From Kocuria varians (lineage in GTDB: Bacteria; Actinomycetota; Actinomycetes; Actinomycetales; Micrococcaceae): 64,000 nt of DNA. Made by a program: the position numbers and the translations under genes. This document shows, in pieces, positions 14,850 through 23,761 of the stretch (position 1 is its first letter; every line of letters starts with the position of its first letter). The notes under the pieces are model-generated. The model was not told the DNA's origin. It saw only the letters and a list, made by a program, of their open reading frames with translations, and searched no databases. The DNA lies in the NCBI RefSeq assembly GCF_006539885.1, contig NZ_BJNW01000005.1:62001-126000 (forward strand). The letters run 5' to 3'.

Positions 14850-14855
14850 AGGGTA
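14850..14855 (-). promoter_or_regulatory. Probable -10 box for leaderless hisE mRNA
   Basis: TACCCT on the minus strand, 6 bases before the hisE GTG. Transcription would start at or next to the start codon. A weak -35 candidate, TTCGAG, lies about 18 bases further upstream. Confidence 0.5.
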
Positions 14856-14898
14856 ATGCGTGTGCGCGCCGCCCTCGAACCGCCCGGTGTCCCGGGCC

Positions 14899-14931
14899 GA
14901 CGACGCCGCGGGACCACCCGACGTCGTCGTC
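14899..14931 (-). terminator. GACGACG-type hairpin at the end of the rib operon
   Basis: GACGACG (14899-14905) pairs with CGTCGTC (14925-14931), between the ribH stop and hisE. It belongs to a set of intergenic hairpins sharing the GACGACGCCGC core (see also 26680, 38138 and 41621). It has no U-run. Confidence 0.45.
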
Positions 14932-14963
14932 GCCCTCCGCGCGGGCCCGCGCCCGCCGCCCGC

Positions 14964-15443
14964 TCAGATCTCGAGCGCCCGCAGGGTCAGGGCGGTGCTC
15001 ACCGCGGCGTGGACCGCCTCGTAGCCCTTGTCCTCGCTCGATCCCTCCAGCCCGGCGCGATCCAGGCCCTGCTGCTCGGTATCGCACGTGAGCACGCCGA
15101 AGCCCACCGGGGTGCCGGTGGCCACGGAGACCTCCGTGAGCCCCGTGGTGGCCGCGCTGCAGACGTAGTCGAAGTGCGGGGTGCCGCCGCGCACCACCAC
15201 TCCGAGGGCGACGACGGCGTCCACCGAGTCCGCGAGCCGCCTCGCCGCCACGGGCAGCTCGAAGCTGCCGGGCACGCGCACCTCCACGACGGATCCCACG
15301 CGGGACTCCTGCAGGGCGCGGCGCGCCCCGGCCACGAGCCCGTCCATGATGGTGGTGTGCCAGCTCGCGGCCACGACGGCCACGCGCAGCTGGGAGGCGT
15401 CGAGGTCCGAGGCCTGGATGGTGGGGGCTCCGTGTCCGCTCAT
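14964..15443 (-). CDS. ribH: 6,7-dimethyl-8-ribityllumazine synthase RibH
   Basis: Condenses 5-amino-6-ribitylaminouracil with dihydroxybutanone phosphate to lumazine, the penultimate step to riboflavin. The 159-residue protein shows [47 protein letters not shown] and [20 protein letters not shown], all typical. The ATG has AGGAGAG upstream and overlaps the ribA stop (ATGA). It is the last gene of the riboflavin operon; a hairpin follows. Confidence 0.96.
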   Translation of the reverse strand: MSGHGAPTIQASDLDASQLRVAVVAASWHTTIMDGLVAGARRALQESRVGSVVEVRVPGSFELPVAARRLADSVDAVVALGVVVRGGTPHFDYVCSAATTGLTEVSVATGTPVGFGVLTCDTEQQGLDRAGLEGSSEDKGYEAVHAAVSTALTLRALEI

Positions 15444-16087
15444 GGTGTCTCTCCTGGTGTGAGGTGGGTCAGGTGGTGGTGCATGCGGTCGCGCTTGGTG
15501 CGCAGGTAGTTCACGTTCTCGTCGCGCGCGTGGACCTCGTGGGGCACCATCTGCGTGACGGTGATCCCGAGGGCCTCCAGCTTGGCGACCTTGTCCGGGT
15601 TGTTGCTCAGCAGCCGGATCCGCGTGAGCCCCATGGCCGTGAGGATCCGCGCGGCGGCGGTGTAGTCGCGGGCCTCCGCGGGCAGCCCGAGCATCGTGTT
15701 GGCGTCCACGGTGTCCGCGCCGGCGTCCTGCAGCTTGTAGGCCCGCAGCTTGTTGATCAGCCCGATGCCCCTGCCCTCGTGGTTGCGCAGGTAGAGCACC
15801 GTGCCGCCGTGGCGGGCGATCCGCTCCATGGCCAGGTGCAGCTGCGGACCGCAGTCGCAGCGCCACGAGCCCAGGACGTCGCCCGTGAGGCACTCGGAGT
15901 GCAGCCGCACGAGCGGCGGCAGGTGGGCCTCCTCCGGCGGCGGGCTCGCGGAGAGCGAGAGGTGCTCGGCCCCCGGTGCGCCCGAGGGCACGGGGACCCG
16001 CCAGCCGACCGTGTCGAAGGTCCCGAACTCCGTGGGCACGACCACGGGGTCGCTGTGCACGAGCGCCTCCTGTTCCGCTCGGCTCAT
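15440..16087 (-). CDS. ribA: GTP cyclohydrolase II RibA (stand-alone)
   Basis: Opens GTP to start riboflavin synthesis. The 215-residue protein has the zinc cysteines in [17 protein letters not shown] and the motifs [23 protein letters not shown] and [17 protein letters not shown]. In most Actinobacteria this domain is the C-terminal half of a RibBA protein. Here it is a separate gene whose ATG overlaps the stop of the ribE-ribB fusion (ATGA, 16084-16087). Its first 45 residues replace the usual interdomain linker. Confidence 0.93.
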   Translation of the reverse strand: MSRAEQEALVHSDPVVVPTEFGTFDTVGWRVPVPSGAPGAEHLSLSASPPPEEAHLPPLVRLHSECLTGDVLGSWRCDCGPQLHLAMERIARHGGTVLYLRNHEGRGIGLINKLRAYKLQDAGADTVDANTMLGLPAEARDYTAAARILTAMGLTRIRLLSNNPDKVAKLEALGITVTQMVPHEVHARDENVNYLRTKRDRMHHHLTHLTPGETP

Positions 16088-17382
16088 GCTGACATCCCAT
16101 CCTCCGGGCGGGCCTCGGCGGGTGTGCGGTTGTCCGCGGCGTCCAGGTGCTCGACCAGGTCCGCGATGCTGACCATGACCAGTCCGTGCTCGTCCGCGAA
16201 GCGGCGCAGGGCGGGGGCGCGCAACGGCTGGCCGCCGTCGTCGACGACCTCCGCGATCGCCCCGACCGGGGTGCAGCCGGCCAGGCGGGTGAGCTCCACG
16301 GCGGCCTCGGTGTGTCCCGCGCGCTGGCGGACACCGCCTGCCACGGCGCGCAGCGGCAGCACGTGCCCGGGGCGGGTGAGGTCCGCGGCGGACGTGGTGG
16401 GCAGGGCGAGCAGGCGCGCGGTCAGGGCACGGTCCCGCGCGCTGATGCCGGTGGTGACGCCCACGCGCGCGTCGCACGTGACCGTGTACGCGGTGCCCTT
16501 GGCATCCTCGTTGTGGGCGGTCATCGGGGGCAGGCCGAGCCGGTCCGCGACGTCGTCCGGCATGGGCACGCACACCACGCCGGAGCTGTGCCGGATGGTG
16601 AAGCCCATGAGCGGCTGCGTGGCGTGCTGGGCCGCGAAGACCAGGTCCCCCTCGTTCTCGCGGTCCTCATCGTCCACGACCACCACCGCCGCACCCGAGG
16701 CGATGGCCGCCACGGCGTCTTCGACGGGATCGAGCACCACGCCCCGCTCCGCGGTCCCCGCAGGTGCTGCGAAGGACGCGAGCCGTTGCGCGTACTTGGC
16801 CATCACGTCCACCTCCAGGTTGACGTGCGCGCCGGGTGGCCGGGTGCCGAGCGTCGTCGCCCGCAGCGTCTCCGGGATCAGTCCCACCTCGAACCACGCC
16901 TCCGGCTCCTGCGGTCCCGACACCGCGGTGACCGTGAGGGAGACGCCGTCCACGGCCACCGAGCCCTTGACCGCGACGTAGGGCGCCAGGGTGCTAGGCA
17001 GACCCACGCGCACGGTCTCCCACCCGGTGTGCGCCACGCGGGAGAGCACCGTGCCCACGCCGTCCACGTGGCCCTGCACCACGTGGCCGTCCAGGCGCTG
17101 GCCCGCGGCCGTGCAGCGCTCCACGTTGACCTGCTCGCCGTCGTGCAGCTCGCCCAGCGTGGTCAGGCGCAGGGTCTCGCCCATCACGTCCGCGGTGAAG
17201 TCGGCGGAGAGGGCACCCGGGGCGGGAACGGCCGTGAGACACACGCCGTTGACCGCGAGCGAACCGCCCTCGGGGAGGTCCTCGACGAGCGCGCCCGCGC
17301 GCACGTGCAGACGGGCGGCGTCCTCGGCGAGCCGCTCGACGCGCTCGACGGTGGCCTGGGCTTCGACTATTCCTGTGAACAC
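16084..17382 (-). CDS. ribEB: Fused riboflavin synthase alpha / 3,4-dihydroxy-2-butanone 4-phosphate synthase (RibE-RibB)
   Basis: A 432-residue continuous protein. Residues 1-203 are riboflavin synthase (starting VFTGIVEA, with two lumazine-binding repeats, including VNGVCLT and VDGVSLT). After a linker at 204-216, residues 217-432 are DHBP synthase ([10 protein letters not shown] at 237-246, RHSSG at 264-268, GHTEAAVEL from 356). The GTG start has GAGGAG upstream and lies 26 bases after the ribD stop. The usual arrangement is ribE separate and ribB fused to ribA; here the fusion boundary has moved. There is no sign of a frameshift at either junction. Confidence 0.92.
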   Translation of the reverse strand: MFTGIVEAQATVERVERLAEDAARLHVRAGALVEDLPEGGSLAVNGVCLTAVPAPGALSADFTADVMGETLRLTTLGELHDGEQVNVERCTAAGQRLDGHVVQGHVDGVGTVLSRVAHTGWETVRVGLPSTLAPYVAVKGSVAVDGVSLTVTAVSGPQEPEAWFEVGLIPETLRATTLGTRPPGAHVNLEVDVMAKYAQRLASFAAPAGTAERGVVLDPVEDAVAAIASGAAVVVVDDEDRENEGDLVFAAQHATQPLMGFTIRHSSGVVCVPMPDDVADRLGLPPMTAHNEDAKGTAYTVTCDARVGVTTGISARDRALTARLLALPTTSAADLTRPGHVLPLRAVAGGVRQRAGHTEAAVELTRLAGCTPVGAIAEVVDDGGQPLRAPALRRFADEHGLVMVSIADLVEHLDAADNRTPAEARPEDGMSA

Positions 17383-17408
17383 TGGTTCTCCTCGGGAACG
17401 GGGTCGGG

Positions 17409-18563
17409 TCAGATGAGGTGGTGGTCGGGGACCGCGGGCGGCTCGATCACCGGGGGCGCAGCGGGCGCGAGGTGCCAGCGGCAGTCCTCCCCCACGCTCC
17501 CCACGGCCGGAACGCCCCCCGGGAGTCCCACGGGATCGCTGCGCCAGCGCCGGGCGTCCGCGAGCGTACCGATCCCCAGCGGGGCCACGGCGGCGGCGCC
17601 CTCGCCCAGCAGGACCGGGGCCTGGTACAGCCACAGCTCGTCCACGAGGTCCTCCGCCAGGAATGCCGCGCTCACGGTGGGCCCGCCCTCCACGAGCACG
17701 TGGCCCACGCCTCGGGAACGCAGCTCAGCCAGCGCCTCGTGCGGGTCGTGGGTGGGCAGGTGCACGAACAGGCCGTCATCCGGGGCGTCCGGGGCCACAC
17801 CGCGGCGCACGCGGGCGTCGTCGGGAACGGGGCGCGTGGACATCACCGCGCGAAACGGCTGCCGGGCGAGCGGCGTCCCGTCCTCGGCGCGCGCCGTCAG
17901 CGCGGGATCGTCGAGCCGCAGCGTGCCCCCGCCCATGAGGATCGCGTCCACGCGCGTGCGCAGGGCGTGGCCCTCCGCACGGGCGGGCGCGCCGGTGATC
18001 CACTGGCTCGTGCCGTCCGCGGCGGCCACCCTGCCGTCGAGGCTCTGCGCGATCTTCAGGCTCACGAACGGCCGACGACGCCGCTGCGCCAGGAACCAGC
18101 GGTCGTTGAGTTCGCGCGCCTCGCGTTCCAGCAGTCCGTGGGCCACCGAGACTCCGTGCTCGGCGAGGAAGGCACCGCCACCCCCGGCGGTCTCCGTGCC
18201 GTCCGCGACGGCGTAGACCACACGCGGGATGCCCGCGGCGAGAATGGCCTCCGCGCACGGCCCGGTGCGTCCGGTGTGACGGCAGGGCTCCAGGGTCACG
18301 ACCATCGTGGTGCCGTGCAGCGGCGTCCCGGCCTCGTGGGCCTGGCGCAGCGCGTCCACCTCCGCGTGCTCCGTCCCCGCGCCGCGGTGGTGTCCCACGT
18401 GCAGGAGCGTTCCGTCCGCCCCGAGGAGCGCGGCACCCACCACGGGATTGGCGCCGCGCACCCCGAGTCGCGCCGCGTCCAGGGCGGCGCGCATGGCGGT
18501 CTCCTCGGCGGCGGTGAAGGGGCCCCGGGAACCGGGCGCTGCGGCGTCGTCGGCCGTGGTCAC
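17409..18563 (-). CDS. ribD: Bifunctional pyrimidine deaminase/reductase RibD
   Basis: Catalyses the second and third steps of riboflavin synthesis. The N-terminal deaminase domain has the zinc ligands His66, Cys94 and Cys103 (HAEVDAL and [12 protein letters not shown]). The C-terminal reductase domain starts near residue 160 ([16 protein letters not shown]) and contains [14 protein letters not shown]. The product is 384 residues. The GTG start overlaps the stop of the upstream transporter gene by GTGA (18560-18563), which places both under the FMN riboswitch. Confidence 0.95.
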   Translation of the reverse strand: MTTADDAAAPGSRGPFTAAEETAMRAALDAARLGVRGANPVVGAALLGADGTLLHVGHHRGAGTEHAEVDALRQAHEAGTPLHGTTMVVTLEPCRHTGRTGPCAEAILAAGIPRVVYAVADGTETAGGGGAFLAEHGVSVAHGLLEREARELNDRWFLAQRRRRPFVSLKIAQSLDGRVAAADGTSQWITGAPARAEGHALRTRVDAILMGGGTLRLDDPALTARAEDGTPLARQPFRAVMSTRPVPDDARVRRGVAPDAPDDGLFVHLPTHDPHEALAELRSRGVGHVLVEGGPTVSAAFLAEDLVDELWLYQAPVLLGEGAAAVAPLGIGTLADARRWRSDPVGLPGGVPAVGSVGEDCRWHLAPAAPPVIEPPAVPDHHLI

Positions 18564-19267
18564 CGGTCCTGGTCCCCCACCGAGAGGTGCAGGTCCGGGA
18601 AGCCGGTGCCGATCGTCGCACTCTTGCGCTGCCGCGTGTTCACGCGCCACCACACGAAGAACCCGGCGAGCGTGAAGCCGCCGTAGAAGACGTACATCAG
18701 GCCCGAGGCGTAGTAGCCCGCGGAGAAGAGCAGCGGCACACCCACGAGGTCAACGGCCACCCAGAAGAGCCAGAACTCGACCCAGCCCTTGGCCATGCCG
18801 AGGGTCGCGAGCAGCGAGCCCATGAAGATCCACGCGTCCGCCCAGACCGGCTCGTAGGAGCCCAGCATGCGGAAGACCGGGGTCAGCACGGCCGTGCCGG
18901 CCACCAGCGCGATCACCATGAACAGCCGCTGCCGCCCGGTCGCCCAGCGCGGCGAGACCGCCTCCTGCTCCTGGCCCCGCGAACGGCGCCACTGCACCCA
19001 GCCGTAGACCGACACCGCGATGAACATGACCTGCCGCCCGGCCTGGCCCAGCAGGTTCACGGGATTGGGGGTGTCGAAGACCGCGCCCAGGAAGACCGTG
19101 AGGAGGATCGCGTTGCCGATGATGCCCACCGGCCACGCCCACACCTTGCGCCGCATGCCGCCCAGCGCGGAGAGCAGACCGAACACGTTGCCGAGCACCT
19201 CGCGCCACAGGATGAACCCGTCACCCACGCGGATCTGTGCGTCGAACAACCACCGCAGAACATCCAT
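18560..19267 (-). CDS. PnuC-family transporter, probably a riboflavin importer (RibM-like)
   Basis: A 235-residue membrane protein of the PnuC family with about seven hydrophobic segments and the family-typical Trp-rich motifs (SVYGWVQWRR, GWVEFWLFWVAVDLVGVPLL). PnuC proteins classically carry nicotinamide riboside, but actinobacterial members controlled by FMN riboswitches (RibM/PnuX) import riboflavin. The riboswitch directly upstream and the GTGA coupling to ribD support riboflavin as substrate; this is inference from context. The ATG has GAGGAG upstream. Confidence 0.88.
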   Translation of the reverse strand: MDVLRWLFDAQIRVGDGFILWREVLGNVFGLLSALGGMRRKVWAWPVGIIGNAILLTVFLGAVFDTPNPVNLLGQAGRQVMFIAVSVYGWVQWRRSRGQEQEAVSPRWATGRQRLFMVIALVAGTAVLTPVFRMLGSYEPVWADAWIFMGSLLATLGMAKGWVEFWLFWVAVDLVGVPLLFSAGYYASGLMYVFYGGFTLAGFFVWWRVNTRQRKSATIGTGFPDLHLSVGDQDR

Positions 19268-19414
19268 GGAGTCTCCTCTCACCCGCCACGACCAGTGGTT
19301 CCGGGGAGGAGGACGCACGCCGACCTCAGCGGCCGCGCGGCGGACGGCGTCACAGGGCACGGTGCCGTGACCACCCGGTGAACGGGCGGGCACCGCAGGC
19401 TCCTGCGACGCGCA

Positions 19415-19586
19415 CGTGTGCCTACCATCCAGACTGTACTGTCGGCACCGGAATTCCACCGGTTCGGCCGCGGTCCCGTGCGCTGCCCTGCGGCTCCCCC
19501 CACGGGGTGCTGCGATCGTGGCGCACGGTGCTCGCGGTTCGCGGACTGTCACCGCCGGTTCGGAATTCCACCGACCCCGGAACACG
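19415..19586 (-). promoter_or_regulatory. FMN riboswitch (RFN element)
   Basis: On the minus strand the conserved RFN blocks appear in order: GGGGTCGGTGGAATTCCGAA, CCGGCGGTGACAGTCCGCGA, then after a variable arm CCGGTGGAATTCCGGTGCCG and ACAGTACAGTCTGGATGG. P1 is formed by CGTGT (19582-19586) and ACACG (19415-19419). About 148 bases separate the aptamer from the pnuC/ribM start, enough for an expression platform that hides or exposes the ribosome site. FMN binding should switch off the transporter and rib genes. Confidence 0.95.
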
Positions 19587-19598
19587 TTGCTGCCCCAC

Positions 19599-19604
19599 AG
19601 TATG
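19599..19604 (-). promoter_or_regulatory. Candidate -10 box of the riboflavin operon
   Basis: CATACT on the minus strand, 12 bases upstream of the riboswitch P1 stem. No good -35 hexamer is visible. Its position between the rpe stop and the aptamer suggests the rib operon has its own promoter. Confidence 0.4.
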
Positions 19605-19661
19605 CCACGGCACACGGGGGTGGACGTGACGCCGGTTACCGCCGGTGACCTCCGCGACCGC

Positions 19662-20327
19662 TCAGGCCATGTGGGCCCGCGCGGTCTCGCGCAGCGCGGC
19701 GATGGCGGCCCCCGGGTCGTCCTTCCCGTAGACGGCCGAGCCGGCGACGAACGTGTCCGCGCCCGCCTCCGCCGCGCGCACGATGGTCTCCTCGGTGATG
19801 CCGCCGTCCACCTGCAGCGCCACCGTGCCGCCGTGCGCCTTCACCGCCTGCGCGGCGCGGCGCAGCTTGGGCAGGGTGACGTCCAGGAACTTCTGGCCGC
19901 CGAAGCCGGGTTCCACGGTCATCACGAGCAGCATGTCCAGCTCGGGCAGCAGGTCCAGGTACGGCTCGATGGGCGTGGCCGGGCGCACGGCCAGGCCGGC
20001 CTTGGCCCCGGCGGCGCGCAGCTCACGGGCGAGCTTGATGGGGGCGGCGGCGGCCTCCGCGTGGAACGTCACGGACGCGCACCCGGCCTCCGCGTAGGCC
20101 GGCGCCCAGCGGTCCGGGTCCTCGATCATCAGGTGTAGGTCCAGGGGGATCGGCGAGACGGCCTGGAGACTCTCGACCACGGGCAGGCCCAGCGTCAGGT
20201 TCGGCACGAAGTGGTTGTCCATCACGTCCACGTGCGCGGCGTCCGCGCCGCAGATGCGCTCGAGCTCCTGCGCGAGACGCGAGAAGTCCGCGGAGAGGAT
20301 GGACGGGTGGATGTCGCAGCGGGACAT
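19662..20327 (-). CDS. rpe: Ribulose-phosphate 3-epimerase
   Basis: Interconverts ribulose 5-phosphate and xylulose 5-phosphate in the pentose phosphate pathway. The 221-residue TIM barrel starts [19 protein letters not shown] and contains [37 protein letters not shown] and the phosphate-binding region VDGGITEET. The ATG has GGAG upstream. The product is also a precursor source for riboflavin (ribulose 5-phosphate), which fits its location just upstream of the rib operon. Confidence 0.96.
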   Translation of the reverse strand: MSRCDIHPSILSADFSRLAQELERICGADAAHVDVMDNHFVPNLTLGLPVVESLQAVSPIPLDLHLMIEDPDRWAPAYAEAGCASVTFHAEAAAAPIKLARELRAAGAKAGLAVRPATPIEPYLDLLPELDMLLVMTVEPGFGGQKFLDVTLPKLRRAAQAVKAHGGTVALQVDGGITEETIVRAAEAGADTFVAGSAVYGKDDPGAAIAALRETARAHMA

Positions 20328-20489
20328 GGGGTGCTCCTGGGTTGCGGTGGCCGGCGGTGCGGCCGGGGTGGCTGGTGCGGGTGGGCTGGTGGGGTGGCGA
20401 TGCCGCGGACGGCGTCGTGACGGACGGTGTCCTGCCCAGGGAGTCACTCGCGGGGGCGGTCCCGCAGGCGGCTCCCCGGGGAGTGCTGC

Positions 20490-22061
20490 TCAGCCGAGCT
20501 TGCGCAGGGCGACCATGAACATCGCGTCCGTGCCGTGCACGTGCGGCCACAGCTGGACGCTCGTGCCGCCGGCCACCTCGTGGCCCGCTGCGCGCTCACC
20601 CTCGAGGGCACCGGGCAGGGCGGCCTGACGGGCGAGGTCCGCGGTGTCCAGGACCTCGACGTCCTTCCGCGCGTCCAGGACGTCGTGGAGGATGTCGTGC
20701 GTCTCGGCGGTGTGCGGCGAGCACGTGGCGTAGAGGACCACTCCCCCGGCGCGCGTGGCGTCCAGGGCGGCGTCGAGCAGCTCCCGCTGCACCGGCGCGA
20801 GGTTCCCCACGTCCGACGGCGTGCGCCGCCACCGCGCCTCGGGACGACGCCGCAGGGCACCGAGCCCCGTGCACGGCACGTCCACGAGCACGCGGTCGAA
20901 GCGAGCCGTCTCCGTCCGGGCGAGGTCCCGGGCGTCCGCCGTGCTCACGCGCCAGGCCTCCTCGGGCACCGGGGCGAGCGCGTGGCGCACCAGCTCGCTG
21001 CGGTGCTCGCTGACCTCGTTGGCGAGCAGCTGCGCGCCCTGTTCGTGGGCGAGAGCGGCCAGCAGGGCGGCCTTCCCGCCCGGCCCGGCGCAGAAGTCCG
21101 CCCACGCGCCCCTGTCCTCCGCCACGGGGGCTTGGGCGAGCACGCGGGCCACGAGCTGCGACCCGGCGTCCTGCACGCGCACGACGCCCTCGCGGGTACC
21201 GGGGATCCGGTGGACGTCCCCGCCCGGGCTGACGGCGCTGTCCGGGACGAGGTCGCCGGGGGTGGCCCCGTCCTCGAGGGCGGCTTCGAGCGAACCGATG
21301 CCGGGCAGCGCCACGAGGTGGACGCGCGGCGGCTCGTTGTCCGCCTCCAGCAGGGCCTCGATCTCGGAGGCGTCGCGGCCGTTGGCGCGCAGCGCCCGGC
21401 GCATGGCGCGGATCTCCCACACGGGGTGGGCGTGGCGCAGGCCCATGCGGCGCAGCTCGTCCGGCTGCTCGGCGGCGAGCTCGTCCAGCCACTGCTCCTG
21501 CGTGGCCCGGGCGACCTTGCGCAGCACGGCGTTGACGAGTCCCGCGGGACCCTGGCCGATCTCGCCGCGCACCAGACCCACGGTGGCGTCCAGGGCGGCG
21601 TGGTCCGGCACGCGCATGGCCAGCAGCTGGTGGGTGCCCAGGCGCAGGGCGTCCAGCACGGCGGGGTCGAGCTCGTCGAGGGGACGGTCCACGCACGTGG
21701 CGAGCACGGCGTCCCACGTGCCGCTCCAGCGCATGGTGCCGTACGCGAGCTCCGTGGCGAACGCGGCGTCGCGCTTGTCCAACCGGTTCTCCCGCACGAG
21801 CCGCGGCAGCACCAGGTTGCCGTAGGCGTCCTCGGAGTTCACCGCGCGCAGTGCCTGGAAGGCCGTCAGCCGCGCCGGGTCCGAGCGACGACGCCGCTGC
21901 CCCGGCGCCTGCGCCGAGAAGGTCCTCTCCTGCTGGGAGCGGCGGTTGCGCTCGTGCCCGCGCGCGTTGCGACGCCTGTTGTGATGCGATCCGTCACTGC
22001 GCGCCCTGTCGTCGCGGCCGCCGGAGGGGCGGGATCCGCGCTCGTGTCCGTCCGGGCTCAT
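20490..22061 (-). CDS. rsmB: 16S rRNA (cytosine-967-C5)-methyltransferase RsmB
   Basis: A 523-residue SAM-dependent rRNA methyltransferase. A basic, disordered N-terminus (about 55 residues rich in Arg, Gly and Ser) precedes a NusB-like RNA-binding domain (LTAFQALRAVNSEDAYGN) and the Rossmann methyltransferase domain with the SAM motif FCAGPGGKAALLAALA. The two cysteines of the family are in VDVPCTGLGALRR and YATCSPHTAET. The ATG overlaps the fmt stop (ATGA). Confidence 0.94.
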   Translation of the reverse strand: MSPDGHERGSRPSGGRDDRARSDGSHHNRRRNARGHERNRRSQQERTFSAQAPGQRRRRSDPARLTAFQALRAVNSEDAYGNLVLPRLVRENRLDKRDAAFATELAYGTMRWSGTWDAVLATCVDRPLDELDPAVLDALRLGTHQLLAMRVPDHAALDATVGLVRGEIGQGPAGLVNAVLRKVARATQEQWLDELAAEQPDELRRMGLRHAHPVWEIRAMRRALRANGRDASEIEALLEADNEPPRVHLVALPGIGSLEAALEDGATPGDLVPDSAVSPGGDVHRIPGTREGVVRVQDAGSQLVARVLAQAPVAEDRGAWADFCAGPGGKAALLAALAHEQGAQLLANEVSEHRSELVRHALAPVPEEAWRVSTADARDLARTETARFDRVLVDVPCTGLGALRRRPEARWRRTPSDVGNLAPVQRELLDAALDATRAGGVVLYATCSPHTAETHDILHDVLDARKDVEVLDTADLARQAALPGALEGERAAGHEVAGGTSVQLWPHVHGTDAMFMVALRKLG

Positions 22062-23014
22062 ACGAAGACCACCTGTTCCCTGTTCTGCTGTCCCCGCGCC
22101 CAGTCCAGCGCGGCCATCGGTTTCTTGCCGGCGGGCTGCACGCGTGTGAGTTCCACCGCGCCCCCGCCCGTTCCCACGTACACGTGCTTCCCCCGGATCT
22201 CGACGCCGCCCGGCGCGAGTCCGGTGGCGTCCGGTGCGGGGGCCACGCGCTCGAGCTTGACGCGCTGCCCCTCGTACTCCGTCCAGGCACCCGGTTCCGG
22301 GGTGACACCGCGCACGCGGTCCACGACGGCGTGCGCCGTGTCCTCCCAGCGCACCCGGCCGTCCGCCCCGACGAGCTTGTGCGCCGCGCTCGGCTCACCG
22401 CTCTGCGGCACGGGTTGCAGCCGCCCGGAGGCCACGCCCAGCAGCGAGTCCACGAGCAGCGGTGACCCCTCGACCGCGAGCCTGGCCAGCACCGAACCCG
22501 CGGTGTCGTCCTCGCGGACCTCGTCCGTGAGCGTGGCGACCACGGGACCCGTGTCCATGCCCTCGTCCAGGACGAAGGTCGTGGCTCCGACGGTCCGCTC
22601 CCCCGCCATCAGGGCGCGCTGGACCGGGGCGGCCCCGCGCCAGCGCGGGAGCAGGGAGAAGTGCAGGTTGATCCAGCCGTGCTCGAAAACCGCGAGGGCC
22701 GGCGCCGGGAGCAGTGCACCGTAGGCCACGACCGCGGCGATCTGGGCCCCGGTCGCCCGCAGGTCGTCCAGCAGCTCCTCCGTCACCCGGTTCGCGGTCA
22801 GCACGGGCAGACCGAGTTCCTCGGCTCGCCGGCCCACGGCCGAGGACGTGAGGACCTTCTTGCGTCCCACGGGGGCGGGTTCACGCGTCAGCACCGCCAC
22901 GACGTGGATCCTGGGATCCGCGTGCAGTGCTTCCAGGGGCGCCACGGCGGTCTCGGGAGTTCCCGCGTAGAGAACCTTCAGCGGCTCGGCGGCAGCGCTC
23001 GTGACCTCGGTCAT
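22058..23014 (-). CDS. fmt: Methionyl-tRNA formyltransferase
   Basis: Formylates initiator Met-tRNA using 10-formyltetrahydrofolate. The 318-residue protein has LKVLYAGTPETAVAPLEAL at the N-terminus, the catalytic segment INLHFSLLPRWRGAAPVQRA, DEGMDTGPV, and the C-terminal OB-like domain. The start overlaps the def stop by ATGA and the stop overlaps rsmB, so def, fmt and rsmB form one translationally coupled unit. Formylation and deformylation enzymes are commonly encoded together. Confidence 0.96.
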   Translation of the reverse strand: MTEVTSAAAEPLKVLYAGTPETAVAPLEALHADPRIHVVAVLTREPAPVGRKKVLTSSAVGRRAEELGLPVLTANRVTEELLDDLRATGAQIAAVVAYGALLPAPALAVFEHGWINLHFSLLPRWRGAAPVQRALMAGERTVGATTFVLDEGMDTGPVVATLTDEVREDDTAGSVLARLAVEGSPLLVDSLLGVASGRLQPVPQSGEPSAAHKLVGADGRVRWEDTAHAVVDRVRGVTPEPGAWTEYEGQRVKLERVAPAPDATGLAPGGVEIRGKHVYVGTGGGAVELTRVQPAGKKPMAALDWARGQQNREQVVFV

Positions 23015-23715
23015 CGCGCACCCCCTCGTCCGAACGAGGAACCAAAAGCGGCAACCGACCCCCGGGACAAACCGTCGGCCTGGATGCCTGCAGGAGCGCC
23101 GAAGGCCGCGCCGGTGCGGCGAGGCGGCTGCGCCCCGGAACCGTCCCGGGCGGCGTCGTCGCCGGTGCTGTGCGCAGCGCCGCCAAGGCGCTGCTCCTCC
23201 CGCTCCCGCGTGATCCGGGCGGCCGTCTCCCCGAACGAGGCCTGACGCAGCTGCCGCATGGCGTCCTTGCGCTGCTCCCCGACGAGGCGGTCCACGTAGA
23301 GCATGCCGCGCAGGTGGTCCGTCTCGTGCTGGAAGCAGCGGGCCAGCAGACCCGTGGCCTCGCGGCTCACCGGTTCGCCGTGCACGTCCAGGGCCGTGAG
23401 CACGGCGCGCTCGCGGCGCGGGGTCTCGTAGGAGAGGCCGGGCACGGAGAGGCAGCCCTCGCCACCCTCCTGGGGGTCGTCGCCGAGCTCCAGGTGCGGG
23501 TTGATCGCGTAGCCCTCGTCCCCCTGGATGCCCCACGTGAAGATCTGCAGTCCGACGCCCACCTGTGGCGCGGCGAGACCGACACCGCCCACGGCGTACA
23601 TGGTCTCGAACATGTCACGGATCAACGTCTCCAGGGACTCGTCGAACTGCGTGACCTCCTGGGCGGGGGTCCGCAGCACGGGATCCCCGATCGTGCGGAT
23701 GCGCAGAATACTCAC
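23011..23715 (-). CDS. def: Peptide deformylase
   Basis: Metalloenzyme that removes the N-formyl group from new proteins. The three motifs are GVGLAAPQVG (44-53), EGCLS (86-90) and HETDH (130-134), giving the metal ligands Cys and two His plus the catalytic Glu. The 234-residue product carries a Gly/Ala-rich C-terminal extension of about 45 residues beyond the usual end. fmt follows with an ATGA overlap. Confidence 0.95.
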   Translation of the reverse strand: MSILRIRTIGDPVLRTPAQEVTQFDESLETLIRDMFETMYAVGGVGLAAPQVGVGLQIFTWGIQGDEGYAINPHLELGDDPQEGGEGCLSVPGLSYETPRRERAVLTALDVHGEPVSREATGLLARCFQHETDHLRGMLYVDRLVGEQRKDAMRQLRQASFGETAARITREREEQRLGGAAHSTGDDAARDGSGAQPPRRTGAAFGAPAGIQADGLSRGSVAAFGSSFGRGGAR

Positions 23716-23761
23716 CGGGCGGTGCTCTCCTAGCTGGTGTCGGGGTGGGGGTTCGTGGTGC

